Source: Mucor racemosus (lineage: Eukaryota > Mucoromycota > Mucoromycetes > Mucorales > Mucoraceae). From it: DNA of 64,000 nt. The stretch's first letter is position 1. The number at the start of each line of letters is the position of its first letter. Of the stretch, positions 11,187 through 22,480 are shown one piece after another. The DNA lies in NCBI GenBank assembly GCA_027405735.1, contig JAPEHQ010000013.1, positions 682,001 to 746,000 of the forward strand, written 5' to 3'. Position numbers and translations under genes: made by a program. Under the pieces are notes generated by a model. It was given only the letters and a program-made list of their open reading frames with translations, searched no databases and was not told the origin of the DNA.

Positions 11187-13961
11187 TTAAGAGAGCTTAT
11201 GGAAGTTGACTTCGCCAACAGGTTGTTGTCCAGTAAGACCACCTAATCCCAAAGGAGGTTGTTCAGCAATATGATGAGCATCGCCACCAGTATTTAATGG
11301 TTTATCATGTACAGCAGCACCCTTATTTTCCCCAGTACCATCGTTTGATGATTTACTTGATACAGATGTACGGTTTGAGTGAGTTTCCTTCTTATTATGG
11401 TGTTCCTTCAATTCATGTCCAGCAATACCTGCAGCACCGGCTCCAAGTGCAGTATCGCGTTTGTAATGGTGGTCGTTGTCATTTGGAGAACGATTGATGT
11501 TGTCAGATCCAGAATGAAGAGGATTACTATGCACGCCTTCGTGGTTGCTACCGAGACCAGATTGAAGAGGATTGCTACCATTGTGGTGATTATCATTGAG
11601 ACCAGATTGCTTATCATGATGGTTCTTCATCTCATGTCCAGCAATACCTGCAGCGCCGGCTCCAAGTGCAGCATCGCGTTTGTAATGGTGGTCGTTGTCA
11701 TTTGAAGAACGATTGATGTTGTCAGATCCAGGATGAAGAGGGTTACTATGCACGCCTTCATGATTGCCACCGAGACCAGATTGAAGAGGATTATTATGCA
11801 CGCCTTCATGATTGCCACCGAGACTAGATTGAAGAGGATTGCTACCATTGTGATGATTATCATTGAGACCAGATTGCTTATCATGATGGTTTTTCATCTC
11901 ATGTCCAGCAATACCTGCAGCACCGGCTCCAAGTGCAGCATCACGTTTGTAATGGTGGTCATTGTCATTTGGAGAACGGTTGATGTTGTCAGATCCAGGA
12001 TGAAGAGGATTGCTATGCACGCCTTCGTGATTGCCACTGAGACCAGATTGAAGAGCATTGCTACCATTGTGATGATTATCATTGAGACCAGATTGCTTAT
12101 CATGATGGTTCTTCATCTCATGTCCAGCAATACCTGCAGCGCCGGCTCCAAGTGCAGCATCGCGTTTGTAATGGTGATCATTGTCATTTGGAGAACGATT
12201 GATGTTTTCAGATCCAGAATGAAGAGGATTGCTATGCACGCCTTCATGATTGCCATCGAGACCAGATTGAAGAGGATTATTATGCACGCCTTCATGATTG
12301 CCACCGAGACTAGATTGAAGAGGATTTCTACCATTGTGGTGATTATCATTGAGACCAGATTGCTTATCATGATGGTTCTTCATCTCATGTCCAGCAATAC
12401 CTGCAGCACCGGCTCCAAGTGCAGCATCGCGTTTGTAATGGTGGTCATTGTCATTTGAAGAACGATTGATGTTGTCAGATCCAGGATGAAGAGGGTTATT
12501 ATGCACGTCTTCGTGGTTGCTACCGAGACTAGATTGAAGAGGATTGCTACCATTGTGGTGATTATTATTGAGACCAGATTGCTTATCATGATGGTTCTTC
12601 ATCTCATGTCCAGCAATACCTGCAGCGCCGGCTCCAAGTGCAGCATCGCGTTTGTAATGGTGATCATTGTCATTTAAAGAACGATTGATGTTGTCAGATC
12701 CAGAATGAAGAGGATTATTATGCACGCCTTCGTGATTGCCACCGAGACCAGATTGAAGAGGATTATTATGCACGCCTTCATGATTGCCACCGAGACCAGA
12801 TTGCTTATCATGATGGTTCTTCATTTCATGTCCAGCAATACCTGCAGCTCCAGCTCCAAGTGCAGCATCACGTTTGTAATGGTGATCATTGTCATTTGAA
12901 GAACGATTGATGTTGTCAGATCCAGGATGAAGAGGATTATTATGCACGCCTTCGTGGTTGCTACCGAGACCAGATTGAAGAGGATTGCTACCATTGTGGT
13001 GATTATCATTGAGACCAGATTGCTTATCATGATGGTTCTTCATCTCATGTCCAGCAATACCTGCAGCACCGGCTCCAAGTGCAGCATCGCGTTTGTAATG
13101 GTGGTCATTGTCATTTGACGAACGATTGATGTTATCAGATCCAGGATGAAGAGGATTGCTTCCAAGACCAGATTGAATGGGATTTCTTCCTTCATGATGA
13201 TTGTTATGACTGAGACCAGACTGAAGAGGGTTGTTGCCTTCATATTGATTGTCATTAATGCCAGATTGCTTATCATGATGGTTTTTCAACTCGTGTCCAG
13301 CAATACCAGCTGTACCAGATCCAAAGGCTTCATCTCGCTTGTAATGGTGGTCATTATTATTTGAAGATCCAGAATAAAGAGGATTATTAATGCCTTCATG
13401 ATGATTGTTACCAAGTCCAGATTGGATGGTGTTATTTTTGACACCTTCATGATGATTGTTTCGAAGACCAGATTGAATATTGTTCTTGACACCTTCATGA
13501 TGATCTCCAGCGAGTCCAGATTGATTGTTATGGTGATTGTTTAGTTCATGTCCTGCAAGGCCAGCGGCGCCAGTTGTAAGAGCAGCATCACGCTTATAAT
13601 GATGATCTTTACTATCCTTTACATTGTTACTTTCGTTATTTGGGTGAAGTGGATTCATATCATTTCGATTTCCAGTCAACCCAGAAGTAGCATTATTCAA
13701 AAGAGATTTATCCTTGCTGAAATTATGTTCACCATGGGTATTATTAATATTATTTACTGCAAATTAAATTTATGAATTAGCTACCAAATCTACATGACCC
13801 AATTGATTCTGCTTACCATTTTCATTACCAATGCTATGCTGGGTATCTTGATTCATTGCATTATTGGTGTTTTTAGTTTCAGGGGTTACTCCAGGCATAG
13901 ATCCAGGCATAGATCCAGGCATAGATCCAGGCATTTCAGTAGTGTTTTGGTTAGAGTACAT
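11187..13961 (-). CDS. Tandem-repeat Gly/His/Asn-rich hydrophilin-like protein
   Basis: Two exons on the minus strand (13817-13961 and 11187-13756, joined at a GTAAGC donor) give 904 residues. There is no signal peptide and no membrane span beyond short glycine-zipper-like stretches. The N-terminus has a PGSM repeat (12-nt unit). The body holds ten copies of a block with core HHYKRDAALGAGAAGIAGHE, seven or eight of them nearly identical. Units are 73 residues (219 nt) or 89 residues (267 nt); the longer ones carry an extra NPLQSGLGGNHEGVH segment. KRDAALGAGAAG-type motifs next to His/Asn-rich disordered sequence occur in fungal hydrophilin-like, stress-related proteins. A protective role is only an inference. 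A TATAAAA box lies about 68 bases before the ATG. Copy number probably varies between strains. Confidence 0.85.
11404..13290 (-). repeat. Coding tandem repeat array, 219/267-bp units
   Basis: Nearly identical consecutive units of 219 bp, some extended by 48 bp, inside the gene on the minus strand. The units carry no stop codons in several other frames, which produces long but meaningless open frames on both strands. The low divergence between units indicates recent unequal exchange or gene conversion. Confidence 0.9.
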
Positions 13962-14841
13962 TTTATTTTTTTGATTTATTTTACAAATTGAATTGAATTT
14001 ATTGTTGGATCAGTAATATTTTCTGTCTTTTTATACATGTAGAAAATTCATAGAACTTTGTAAACACCCTCCATCACCATGATATCATTCGAAATAAAGT
14101 ATTTCCTGCACTATATATTTCCACACTAAATAATGACGACGGATTTATACAAATGAACCTTAAAAGGTGAAATAAAACAAGCTATGAATTACTGGGTTTC
14201 AAACATGGCAATGATGCCTTCTTCATAAAAGACACTAAAATCAATGCTTAATAGGATAAATTTGAGATTCATCTAGAGCTAAGTAGATCTTTTACACAAT
14301 GGATCTTCATAGACTATAATTTGCGTCATGATATTTACTAAAAGTTCAATGCAAACTAAACCAGAAACAAAAAGATTGTGATGGATCAATTCAAATTATT
14401 CGGAAAAATTGGTTCACACATCATGGTATCAATATTGTCTCAATATTCTAAATTATTACAAACAAACGCTTCATATATGTCTATACATAAGCGCATGTTA
14501 CGAAAGCCCAATGGTCGAAAATACGATTTTTATAAATCATGAACAGACAGTGATCTGTATCTGAATCGTAGAAAGTTTAAACAAATCATTAAAAAATCAA
14601 CTTTTGATAAATGAAAGCTCAAACCATTAATATAGCAAGAAAGAATAGCATATAATGGTCATTTTTTATTATACAATACCATAATAGATGATGCATTTAC
14701 GTGGTTGCAAAACTCTTTAAAAATTAAAACAAAAATTAACTGCCACAGCAGATGGAATCATTTTTCTTTATTAAAAGTTAAGCATATAACTAAATAGACT
14801 ACAGATATGGTATATATGATACAATAATAATAATACAGATT
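13962..14841. other. Intergenic spacer with promoter
   Basis: Spacer between two minus-strand genes. The part near 13962-14040 is the promoter and leader of the hydrophilin-like gene. The part near 14800 holds the 3' end of the acetyltransferase gene. The middle shows nothing recognisable. Confidence 0.6.
14029..14035 (-). promoter_or_regulatory. TATA box of hydrophilin-like gene
   Basis: TATAAAA on the minus strand, about 68 bases before the start codon at 13961. Four other genes in this window have a TATA box at a similar distance (60-72 bases). Confidence 0.55.
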
Positions 14842-15960
14842 TTATTCATACTCTTTAAGCTCTGCATCCTCTTTCAATTGATCCTCAATGATCTTTTCCT
14901 CGGCACGTTTCTCCAACTCTTTGCTCATCCATAATTTAACATCTAATTTATAGGTGGATTTAGTCTTGAAGAAACCTTCCTTTTTCTTGGAAACAAAGAT
15001 ATATCCATGTCTCTTGACCAAAATCTCGCCCAATGAAGTTTGAAGTTCATCAACATCAGCATAAAGATATTCTATTTGGTGAGCATGAGCCCAGAAAGCA
15101 ACTCTTTTCAAAAGTACTGTAGATAAACCATGATTTTGGCATTCCAATTTGACAGCTAAACGACGTACACTGGCTTCATTGGGTTTATGAGCCTCAAATA
15201 ACACCTTTTCTTTTGCTAATTTTTGCTCATCAGCATCATTCTGAGAGATACCTTTTACTTTGAAATACAAATCTCTTGCAATATCAATGACACCAACCAA
15301 GGTAAGACGGATCAAATCATCAGCTCTGGCCATGATCATAGCAGTTTTCTTCCATTCAGCTTGATGAATTTCTGGAGCATCCACAGCGCGAGGACGTTCA
15401 GAGGCACGAACATAGGAAGTATGCTTTGCAGATTTGTCAATCACAGGTTGAGGTGTGTGATCCATGCCGATACAGCCAACAATTTCATCATTCAAGGTCA
15501 AAACCCAAAAATTACCTTTACGCAAATTATCCGGAGTACCACGATAGTATACATCAGGTTCTTTTAAATCATTCTCGATGCCCTCCACAACACGATCCGT
15601 AATGTCGAATTTATCAGTATACCATAACAATGCAATAAGGCCGCCACCAAAGACAACCAATGTAACCAAAATTTGAACACCAATCAATAAATTACTGGAC
15701 CAGCCCAATTTACCAATAGTTTTAGGAATTATTGTCACCAAATAAGCATAGATAGCTATCCAGATAGCGAGTACAATTGGTGATTTGACACGAACACGCA
15801 CAGCTCGAGGAACAAGGTTGAAATATGTAGAGTAAAATAAGTAGTGTACGTATTTTTTATCGGTTTCTGCAAAGTAAGGTCGCAACGATATATTCGCCTT
15901 AGGCTTTGGTTCCGTTGATGTCTTTTTAGGATCGATTGTGCCGACTTTAATATTGGTCAT
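14842..15960 (-). CDS. Membrane-anchored GNAT-family N-acetyltransferase
   Basis: A single exon of 372 residues starting at MTNIKVGTIDPKK; the frame is open further upstream but has no ATG there. Two adjacent hydrophobic segments (SPIVLAIWIAIYAYLVTIIP and LLIGVQILVTLVVFGGG) anchor it in a membrane. After them comes a GNAT fold: the strand FWVLTLNDEIVGCIGM, a linker with RRLAVKLECQNHGLSTVLL, and a last strand pair IEYLYADVDELQ. QNHGLS fits the acetyl-CoA-binding Q/R-x-x-G-x-G/A turn. The C-terminus is a charged Lys/Glu helix. The arrangement recalls membrane-bound NAT8-like acetyltransferases, but the substrate is unknown. The leader is T/C-rich and a TATAAAA lies 66 bases upstream. Confidence 0.8.
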   Translation of the reverse strand: MTNIKVGTIDPKKTSTEPKPKANISLRPYFAETDKKYVHYLFYSTYFNLVPRAVRVRVKSPIVLAIWIAIYAYLVTIIPKTIGKLGWSSNLLIGVQILVTLVVFGGGLIALLWYTDKFDITDRVVEGIENDLKEPDVYYRGTPDNLRKGNFWVLTLNDEIVGCIGMDHTPQPVIDKSAKHTSYVRASERPRAVDAPEIHQAEWKKTAMIMARADDLIRLTLVGVIDIARDLYFKVKGISQNDADEQKLAKEKVLFEAHKPNEASVRRLAVKLECQNHGLSTVLLKRVAFWAHAHQIEYLYADVDELQTSLGEILVKRHGYIFVSKKKEGFFKTKSTYKLDVKLWMSKELEKRAEEKIIEDQLKEDAELKEYE

Positions 15961-16025
15961 TTTTCGTATGTATTGATGAATAAGAGAAAGAAATGAAGGA
16001 TTTTGGATAATTACCAATTAAGCTA

Positions 16026-16032
16026 TTTTATA
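16026..16032 (-). promoter_or_regulatory. TATA box of acetyltransferase gene
   Basis: TATAAAA on the minus strand, 66 bases before the chosen ATG at 15960. Its place supports that start over the open frame further upstream. Confidence 0.55.
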
Positions 16033-17739
16033 CAAAAAAAAACTTTTAAATAGGCACGTGTAACTTTTATTGGTTGCATTATTAGCATCCGTGGGCTTGA
16101 TGATTGGAGACGCTTCCTTTACGTTTTATCTTGTGGTTGTTCATTTTGGAAATGAAGCACCATTGTTTTTTTGTAGATCTTTGATTTGATTGAATTGAAT
16201 GATATCAATTTCGATGTTTCATTAGAAAAATATATAAAACCTATTCCAAAGCATATTGTGTGTATAAAAGCACTTACAATACCCGCATTGCAATGGCTAA
16301 TTTGAAGTTATTTGGGAACAGCATCGAGCGTGCACTGACATGATGAGATATCTATAAATATTACTGCCCCTAGCAATTAGATAATCTATCAGAGAAGAAG
16401 GAAATATAGTTCATTGCAGTAACTTGAAACGGAGGACTTACTATGGTATTCAGGAACGAAATATACAACAATCAGGAGCACAAATTCCCTGTTTAGTATT
16501 TTAATAAACGTACCAGTTGGCTATTACGGACATGGAACTGATCACTTTTCCTTGAGAAATACTCTAGAAAAATCGAAATTATTAAAAGTGTGCTTACCTG
16601 TAGTAGGCTTTAGTCAATATGTCGACGATATTCTTAATTTTAAAGACTAAGCCTGCCCATCGACGTTTAAATTACAGGGCTGAATACTTTTTGCGATTAG
16701 GGTTAGGGTTAGAATACTACGGGCGCCTCCTACTCATATATAGCATTTTTTCTGGAAAATCTCGTAAAACATTGATATTTGATGATGGCTCACTTCAATT
16801 TTGAAGATTTTTCCTACAGTAGATGTTAAAATTGATTGGTAATACTTGATAGGTTTTAAAAAATCTTAATTGTCGATTGAAAATATATGGAAAAAAAAGG
16901 GTTACCTCAAGTATCTCGATTCTCAGCCCAACGTCTAGGATACCTTCAATCATTTTATTTTAACTTCAAATCAACTTCATTTTGTTTTTAACTTTACAAA
17001 TTAATGCTCAAAGTGCATAGTTTACTCTCATGTTTCTTTCTTCTATGGTGATTTGTACATCTTACTTTTATAAGAGTGATTTTGCAGTAAAAATTCACTA
17101 AAACATCGATGTGTTTCCTGACTGTCAGATCCGCACATTTCTGCTACCTGGAGCTATACACTCCAGAATCAATACAAAACAAAGATAAATACTGGTAAAG
17201 CTTCGGCTTGAAAATTTTTACTTGTGAGCTAGGCTTGGTAATGGAAATTTTGCTAGACCTACTTGCTAATACATCAAAATCATAATCGCATGCGAACAAC
17301 ATGAAATAGACGGGGTATTGATATCAAGCTCGTCCAAGGCTCGGCTCATGTTTTATACTTAGGTATTGTAAGTACTAAAGTAGACTTTTTCGTTACAAGG
17401 TATTGAGATTAAGCCTTTGTCATTGAATTTGTTCCCTTTAGGAACATTTCTAATAATAAAAAATAGTTTTATATATATATATCTATTAGTTAAACGGTTA
17501 TACTCCATAGGCATTGATTGCTTTTTCTAATTAATTAATTAATCAATAAAAAAATAATATATTCACTTTACAAAATTTTATCTTGTTTGATTAATGTTAC
17601 AATCTGTAGTTGACAGACTTGATTAATTCGGTCTGATATATCCAGAAAAAAGGTTACACTTCATACGTTAAAATGGATTCTGTATTTTTTTTTTTTTTTT
17701 TTTTTTGTAGGTATCTGGTATCTGGTCGAGTAAAATTTG
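16033..17739. other. Intergenic desert, left part
   Basis: No gene recognised. It contains an interstitial telomere-like run (16697-16712) and a run of about 22 T (near 17683-17706) that abuts the dispersed repeat copy to the right. Confidence 0.6.
16697..16712. repeat. Short interstitial telomere-like repeat
   Basis: TTAGGGTTAGGGTTAG, two and two-thirds copies of the TTAGGG unit common in fungal telomeres, lies inside the window and not at a chromosome end. It may be a repair scar or chance. Confidence 0.7.
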
Positions 17740-19045
17740 AATTTTCATAATTTTCAATCTTCAAAATCAGAGTATGTCCTTTTTTTCTATAACCAACCTC
17801 ATACTAAACATTTTTAGGATATATCTTAGACTAGCATTGGTGTCGAGCCGGGTCTTGCCAGCCAAATTTACTAGTATAGGCTGGGCTCAACAACATCCTT
17901 ACCTTAGACACTACTAAACAGATACGAATTAGTCGCATTATGCTAGCTATTCCTGAATTCCTTTTATATCTCGTGAAAGGCTCAAAAACACGTAAAATCT
18001 ACTGCTTTTTCCTTGAAAACTGGGTTTCACTTTTCATCGCTGCTATACTTTTTTTTTCACTATATAACACCAAGATAAAATTATATGCCAATGTACCTGA
18101 GATGTCCACCTTTAATCCAAAAACAAGTATCCGGAAATATCCTACCTTTTGCAGTTGGTATTAATTTTTCAATGCTAAGGTTTCAGATTTTTTACGCGTA
18201 TTTTCCTGCTAATGGATTGAAAATTTTGAGGCTTCATATCTCCAGAAAAAATTAAGCTATACTACCACTTTTTAATAATGAAGTTTACTTGTTTTAAAAT
18301 GCTCTATAACATATTTTAATATGAAAAAATTCTGAGCACTTTTATTTTTTTTTTTCATTTTTTTGGGCATTTCTATAGTAAGTTTCAAAATATTGGTTAA
18401 ATTGAGCAACATTTTTTTTACATTCATGTCATTCAACTCGTTGAGCTCTCTCAGACCCAATTTAGAGTTTTTCAAAATATTGATTTTTCGTGGAGATATC
18501 CTCAAAAATGTGTACAAAAAGGTACCTCCATTTCTGGCGTCCATTTTCCCCTTGTATACCCTCATCCCAAATTCTGAAACAGAAAAATTTTGGACAAAAA
18601 TGTTGTTTTCTCTACGAATAATGCAGCTAAAAGATTTTGCAATAGCTCGATCGATAGATAATTTTTTTGCGCATCATTTCAGTTTATTATATTTTAAAAA
18701 TGCTTATAAAAAGTGATGTGTATCTTCAAAAAACCTTCAAAATTTCAATTGCATTTTGTGCAAAATTTTACGTAAAACATTTTTTTAAATTTTACATAGA
18801 TGAATGCAGAATTTAAAACTGTACAAAAACCATTTAATACGCTAGGTCTACTTAATTTGCAGTTCATGAGCATTTAAACGATTTTGTTTTTTTCATCATT
18901 TTTCGTCCATTTTTTAAAATAAATTTTGGAACCCAGCTATCATTAACTGTAAGATGTGATATTGACTATTATTTTGATTATCTCGATGAAAAATCAATAT
19001 TTTTTCCTGAAACAAAAAATGCAGAGTAGCTTAGAGTTATATCTA
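17740..19045 (-). repeat. Dispersed repeat copy A (minus orientation)
   Basis: About 1.3 kb that aligns, reverse-complemented, with 59735-61010. Shared landmarks read on the minus strand are AGCTACTCTGCATTTTTTG at one end, an open frame with the core ISPRKINILKNSKL (18272-18565), a stretch with GTACCTGAGATG on the plus strand (18089-18104), and GATTGAAAATTAT near the other end. On the minus strand the copy ends close to a run of about 22 A. No transposase, reverse transcriptase or terminal repeats are recognisable. Confidence 0.8.
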
Positions 19046-22000
19046 TTTTATTTAAAGATTTTACATCATTCGGCTCAATATTGATCGAAAACATTCGAAG
19101 ACCATTTAAACCCCATTTGAAAAACCTACTTTTTACCACCGTAAAAAATCGATAACAGAAGCCCTACCTCAGCGAATTTTGATTCGAAAACTTTCAACTT
19201 TACAAGAGAGTAAGAATACATCTTTGACATGCTGACCTCAAAAAACAACGTCCACAACCTACTGTGTGTTGAGAAAACCATCTCCAAAGTGCAACTATAG
19301 CTTACTGCGCTGCGCATTTTTATTATTGAAAACAATTTAAATGTGATCTCTATGAATACTGATCCAAGTAATCTGCTCTCTTCATGGATGATATGAGTAT
19401 GAATAGGTACCACAAAAGTATCTCGGATACTAACTTCCATTGTGCATTTGGTAAGTTTGAACAACAAGTTGGTTATTATTAAAAAAAAAAACCTTATTCT
19501 TGTTGGGATCAAAATGAGGATTGATGGACATTTGTCGATTTTTGCTTTTACTCATAAAAGTTGCGAAATTCATGTTAATTGTGTGTATATCGTCTTTTAA
19601 AAAAATTGAGATAAAAATATAGAAAGAAGCTACATGATTTAAGAAATGGTTTTGACCAAATTTGAGCTTCAAATTAATGCAAAAGTGTATAAACCATTTT
19701 TTTTAAAAAGGTGTATTTTCTGTTGATTTCAGCCGTTTCGTACATAATCTAAGGTATATATCGTATAATATAATTGTATTTCTCTACTTTAATTCATTTA
19801 TCTGGCTAACAAGAATGAGTAAAGCTGACATTTCATTTTATGTTGTATTAAAACACCTATTTTGTGGCAGTAGTACAATTTTCCATCTTAGTCTTTTACA
19901 GGTTACCTCAAGCATTTCATATACCGTTTTTTTTTTTTTTTTTTGGCTTTTGTGGCATTGGTCAAATAAACTCATCCTTTACATTATAAACTTTCATAAA
20001 AGCTATGTAAAAGGGTAGAAGCTCAAAAACATTTTTTTTATTACTGAATTAGAATGTTTCCCGTTTTTAGCAATGAAATAAATCTGCATTGCGCTTTTTT
20101 CGTCTGTGATTGATGAATGCTGCATGGCCTGATTCTTCAAAATCGTATCACTCTGGGTACTGTGTAAATCTTTATTTGGTATTTTTTTACTTCGAATCAA
20201 CTCGTATTGAGTTAGTTTATATTAATAGAACCTATGGTTGAGAAATGCTAATGATTTGACCTTGAAGAAATATAAAATGCAAGATGCGAAACATTTCGAT
20301 ATATCTGTACATTGTCATAAATGCACAAGCATAATGATGTAGTCTTAAGAGAGTTACAAATTGTAATATTATGTTAATGGAATGTGATTAATACAGATAT
20401 TACGGCTACACCAGCTCAACGCTTTTATGTTCTTATTTGGATGTTTCAGACAAGTTGATCTGACCGCCAAAGACGGAGAAACGACAACAACAAACTTCTA
20501 TCACCGCGATGTTCGAGATCAAATTTTTCTGACGTTAGTAAAAAGCACAGTAGATAGATCATGAACTAAACAACATCTAGACTCGCTTTCAATGATTACA
20601 TCCCAGTAGGATTTTACGCCAACATGCAATTCATAAAAAAGACATTTCGTTGAAATATGAAGAATGTTTTTTTTTTTTTTTTTTTTCATGTGAGCAAACC
20701 ACGTTTAGGTCCATGGGTATCCACATGGAAATCGATACACAAATACTAATTTGAAGAGTACAACCCTACACGCGATGAGAGATGTATGTTGTGTAATTTA
20801 ATCAGTACACACAAACTTTTTTACATCATTTCATTGATTACCAAAGCAAAAGAAGCAAGGAATTAAAAACAAACAAGGCAAAACTAAGCTTAATTAAAGT
20901 GAAATTGATACTAAATGTGGCCTTTTTGGGCCTACAAGAATGTTGTATTATTGGATGTTTTCTCGTTTAAATATCCAAAATTTAAATGTAACCATTATCA
21001 ACTATAAAGCCGATGACAAATGCTCTATAAAATACAGATTAAGCTTATATATAAATTAACCTTTTTCAATAACATGTGGAAATATACTGGACACATTGTG
21101 AGAATGTATGCGTATAAACAGGATCCACCAATACCAAGAAAACCATGGTCATCATCTGTCATGTATGTGCAATGATTCTTGCCTTTTTTAAGAAAATATA
21201 CTCTTTAGCAAACATTACAGATATAGATTTTGATAATATAAGGAGAGCTGGGCTCGTTCTTGGTGTCTTTTGGAGTCAAATAGATTCTCTACGTTGGTCC
21301 ACGTGTAAAATTCTGTGTGTTGTTGGAATATTTTCAGGATTATACTTTTTTTCATTAGAGCTTGTACTCCTATGCTATTGTATAAAATTCGATGGTTTAT
21401 TACCATGTCTACATTAAAAAAAGATGTTTTAAACATGTAAACATTTGGTTAATTACTGTGCCTTTGGATCTAACAAAAATTACCCTTTATAAGCAAAATA
21501 TTGATACCTTTTTAACATATAATTTCCAATTATATCTCATTATTGTGTAACAGAAGAATTAAAAAGGGTGAAAACAGAAGTTTAAAGTTATTTACGTAAA
21601 TTAGAACGGCCGTAACAAGATTATCTAATAGAAGATTGTTGTTATCGCACTAATTTTTCCATTTGACTTCATCAAATATTTTGCTTGCTTTACATGTATT
21701 TTATGCTTTTTGACTGGGCAATATAATGTATACATGGTAGATATTCTGTAGAAAATATAGAAATTTGTCTGTGCAACTTGATTGTAGCTTATTTTGGTTT
21801 TTGCATACATATCATTTGTAGATTCCATCATCAAGAACGAATCATAGAAAATATATATATCTAGATGAACAAATAAACCGGGCATACAGAAATTCAGCCA
21901 TCCATATTTTCTATTACTAAAATCAGGACTATTGAATAGGAAAATAAGAAGGTTACCCAGTAGGTCGATTTTAGACTTTTTGCTTTGTGTGGCCCAATAG

Positions 22001-22413
22001 GTATCACAAGAATAAGGGTATTACTATGTTGATTGCACCCAATGAAAATGGTATCATTTCAACATGTGCATATTCAATCAATTTGAATGGCTGACCCCAA
22101 GTAACACAGCCAAAAATCCGAACAGAAAGTAATTGATTTGAATTATCTAATGTAAAGCAAGTCGATATCAAATCGATAAAATCAGAAAAGAATTGTTAAA
22201 AAATTCGATCGAAAAACTGAATAATTTAATAGCGATATATCAGTAGAGAAATCAGATAATATGCAAAAAGCTTTTAAAATTGACATTTAAAAAACTAGGC
22301 ACGAGAGATCACCTGTGCAGACGTTACAAACTCAACAAGAGTGCCAACTTGAAGAAATTAGAGAGCCGGTCTCTGATATCTATATAAATCAATGATAGAC
22401 AATTGCTTTTCTG
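19046..22413. other. Intergenic desert, right part
   Basis: About 3.4 kb without a supported gene. It has long T runs (19926-19944, near 20667-20687) and several short open frames on both strands with no recognisable domain, typical intron or start context. The frame at 21145-21417 is hydrophobic but shows no family features. Confidence 0.55.
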
Positions 22414-22420
22414 TATAAAA
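22414..22420 (+). promoter_or_regulatory. TATA box of MYND protein gene
   Basis: TATAAAA 67 bases before the ATG at 22481, followed by a T-rich leader. Confidence 0.55.
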
Positions 22421-22480
22421 AAGCCCATTCTTTCATACCTTTATCAATAATTCCTTTTTTTTTTTTAAAAATAAAATATC

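Noticed and set aside
11733..12458. 241-codon open frame on the plus strand, and many 60-110-codon frames on both strands, over the repeat gene
   Set aside because: They are shadows of the stop-free 219/267-bp repeat units of the minus-strand gene. They repeat the same hydrophobic phrase and have no start context.
11404..13290. CRISPR-like array
   Set aside because: The regular repeats are coding, 219-267 bp long and contiguous, in a eukaryotic gene; there are no short repeats with unique spacers.
15961..16017. Upstream extension of the acetyltransferase frame
   Set aside because: The frame is open but has no ATG; the TATA box at 16026-16032 places this stretch in the 5' leader.
18363..18716. 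Plus-strand open frame across repeat copy A
   Set aside because: It is antisense to the frame conserved between copies A, B and C and lies inside a dispersed repeat.
21145..21417. 90-codon hydrophobic open frame
   Set aside because: No family features, no intron or leader signals, and an alternative frame is open on the other strand.
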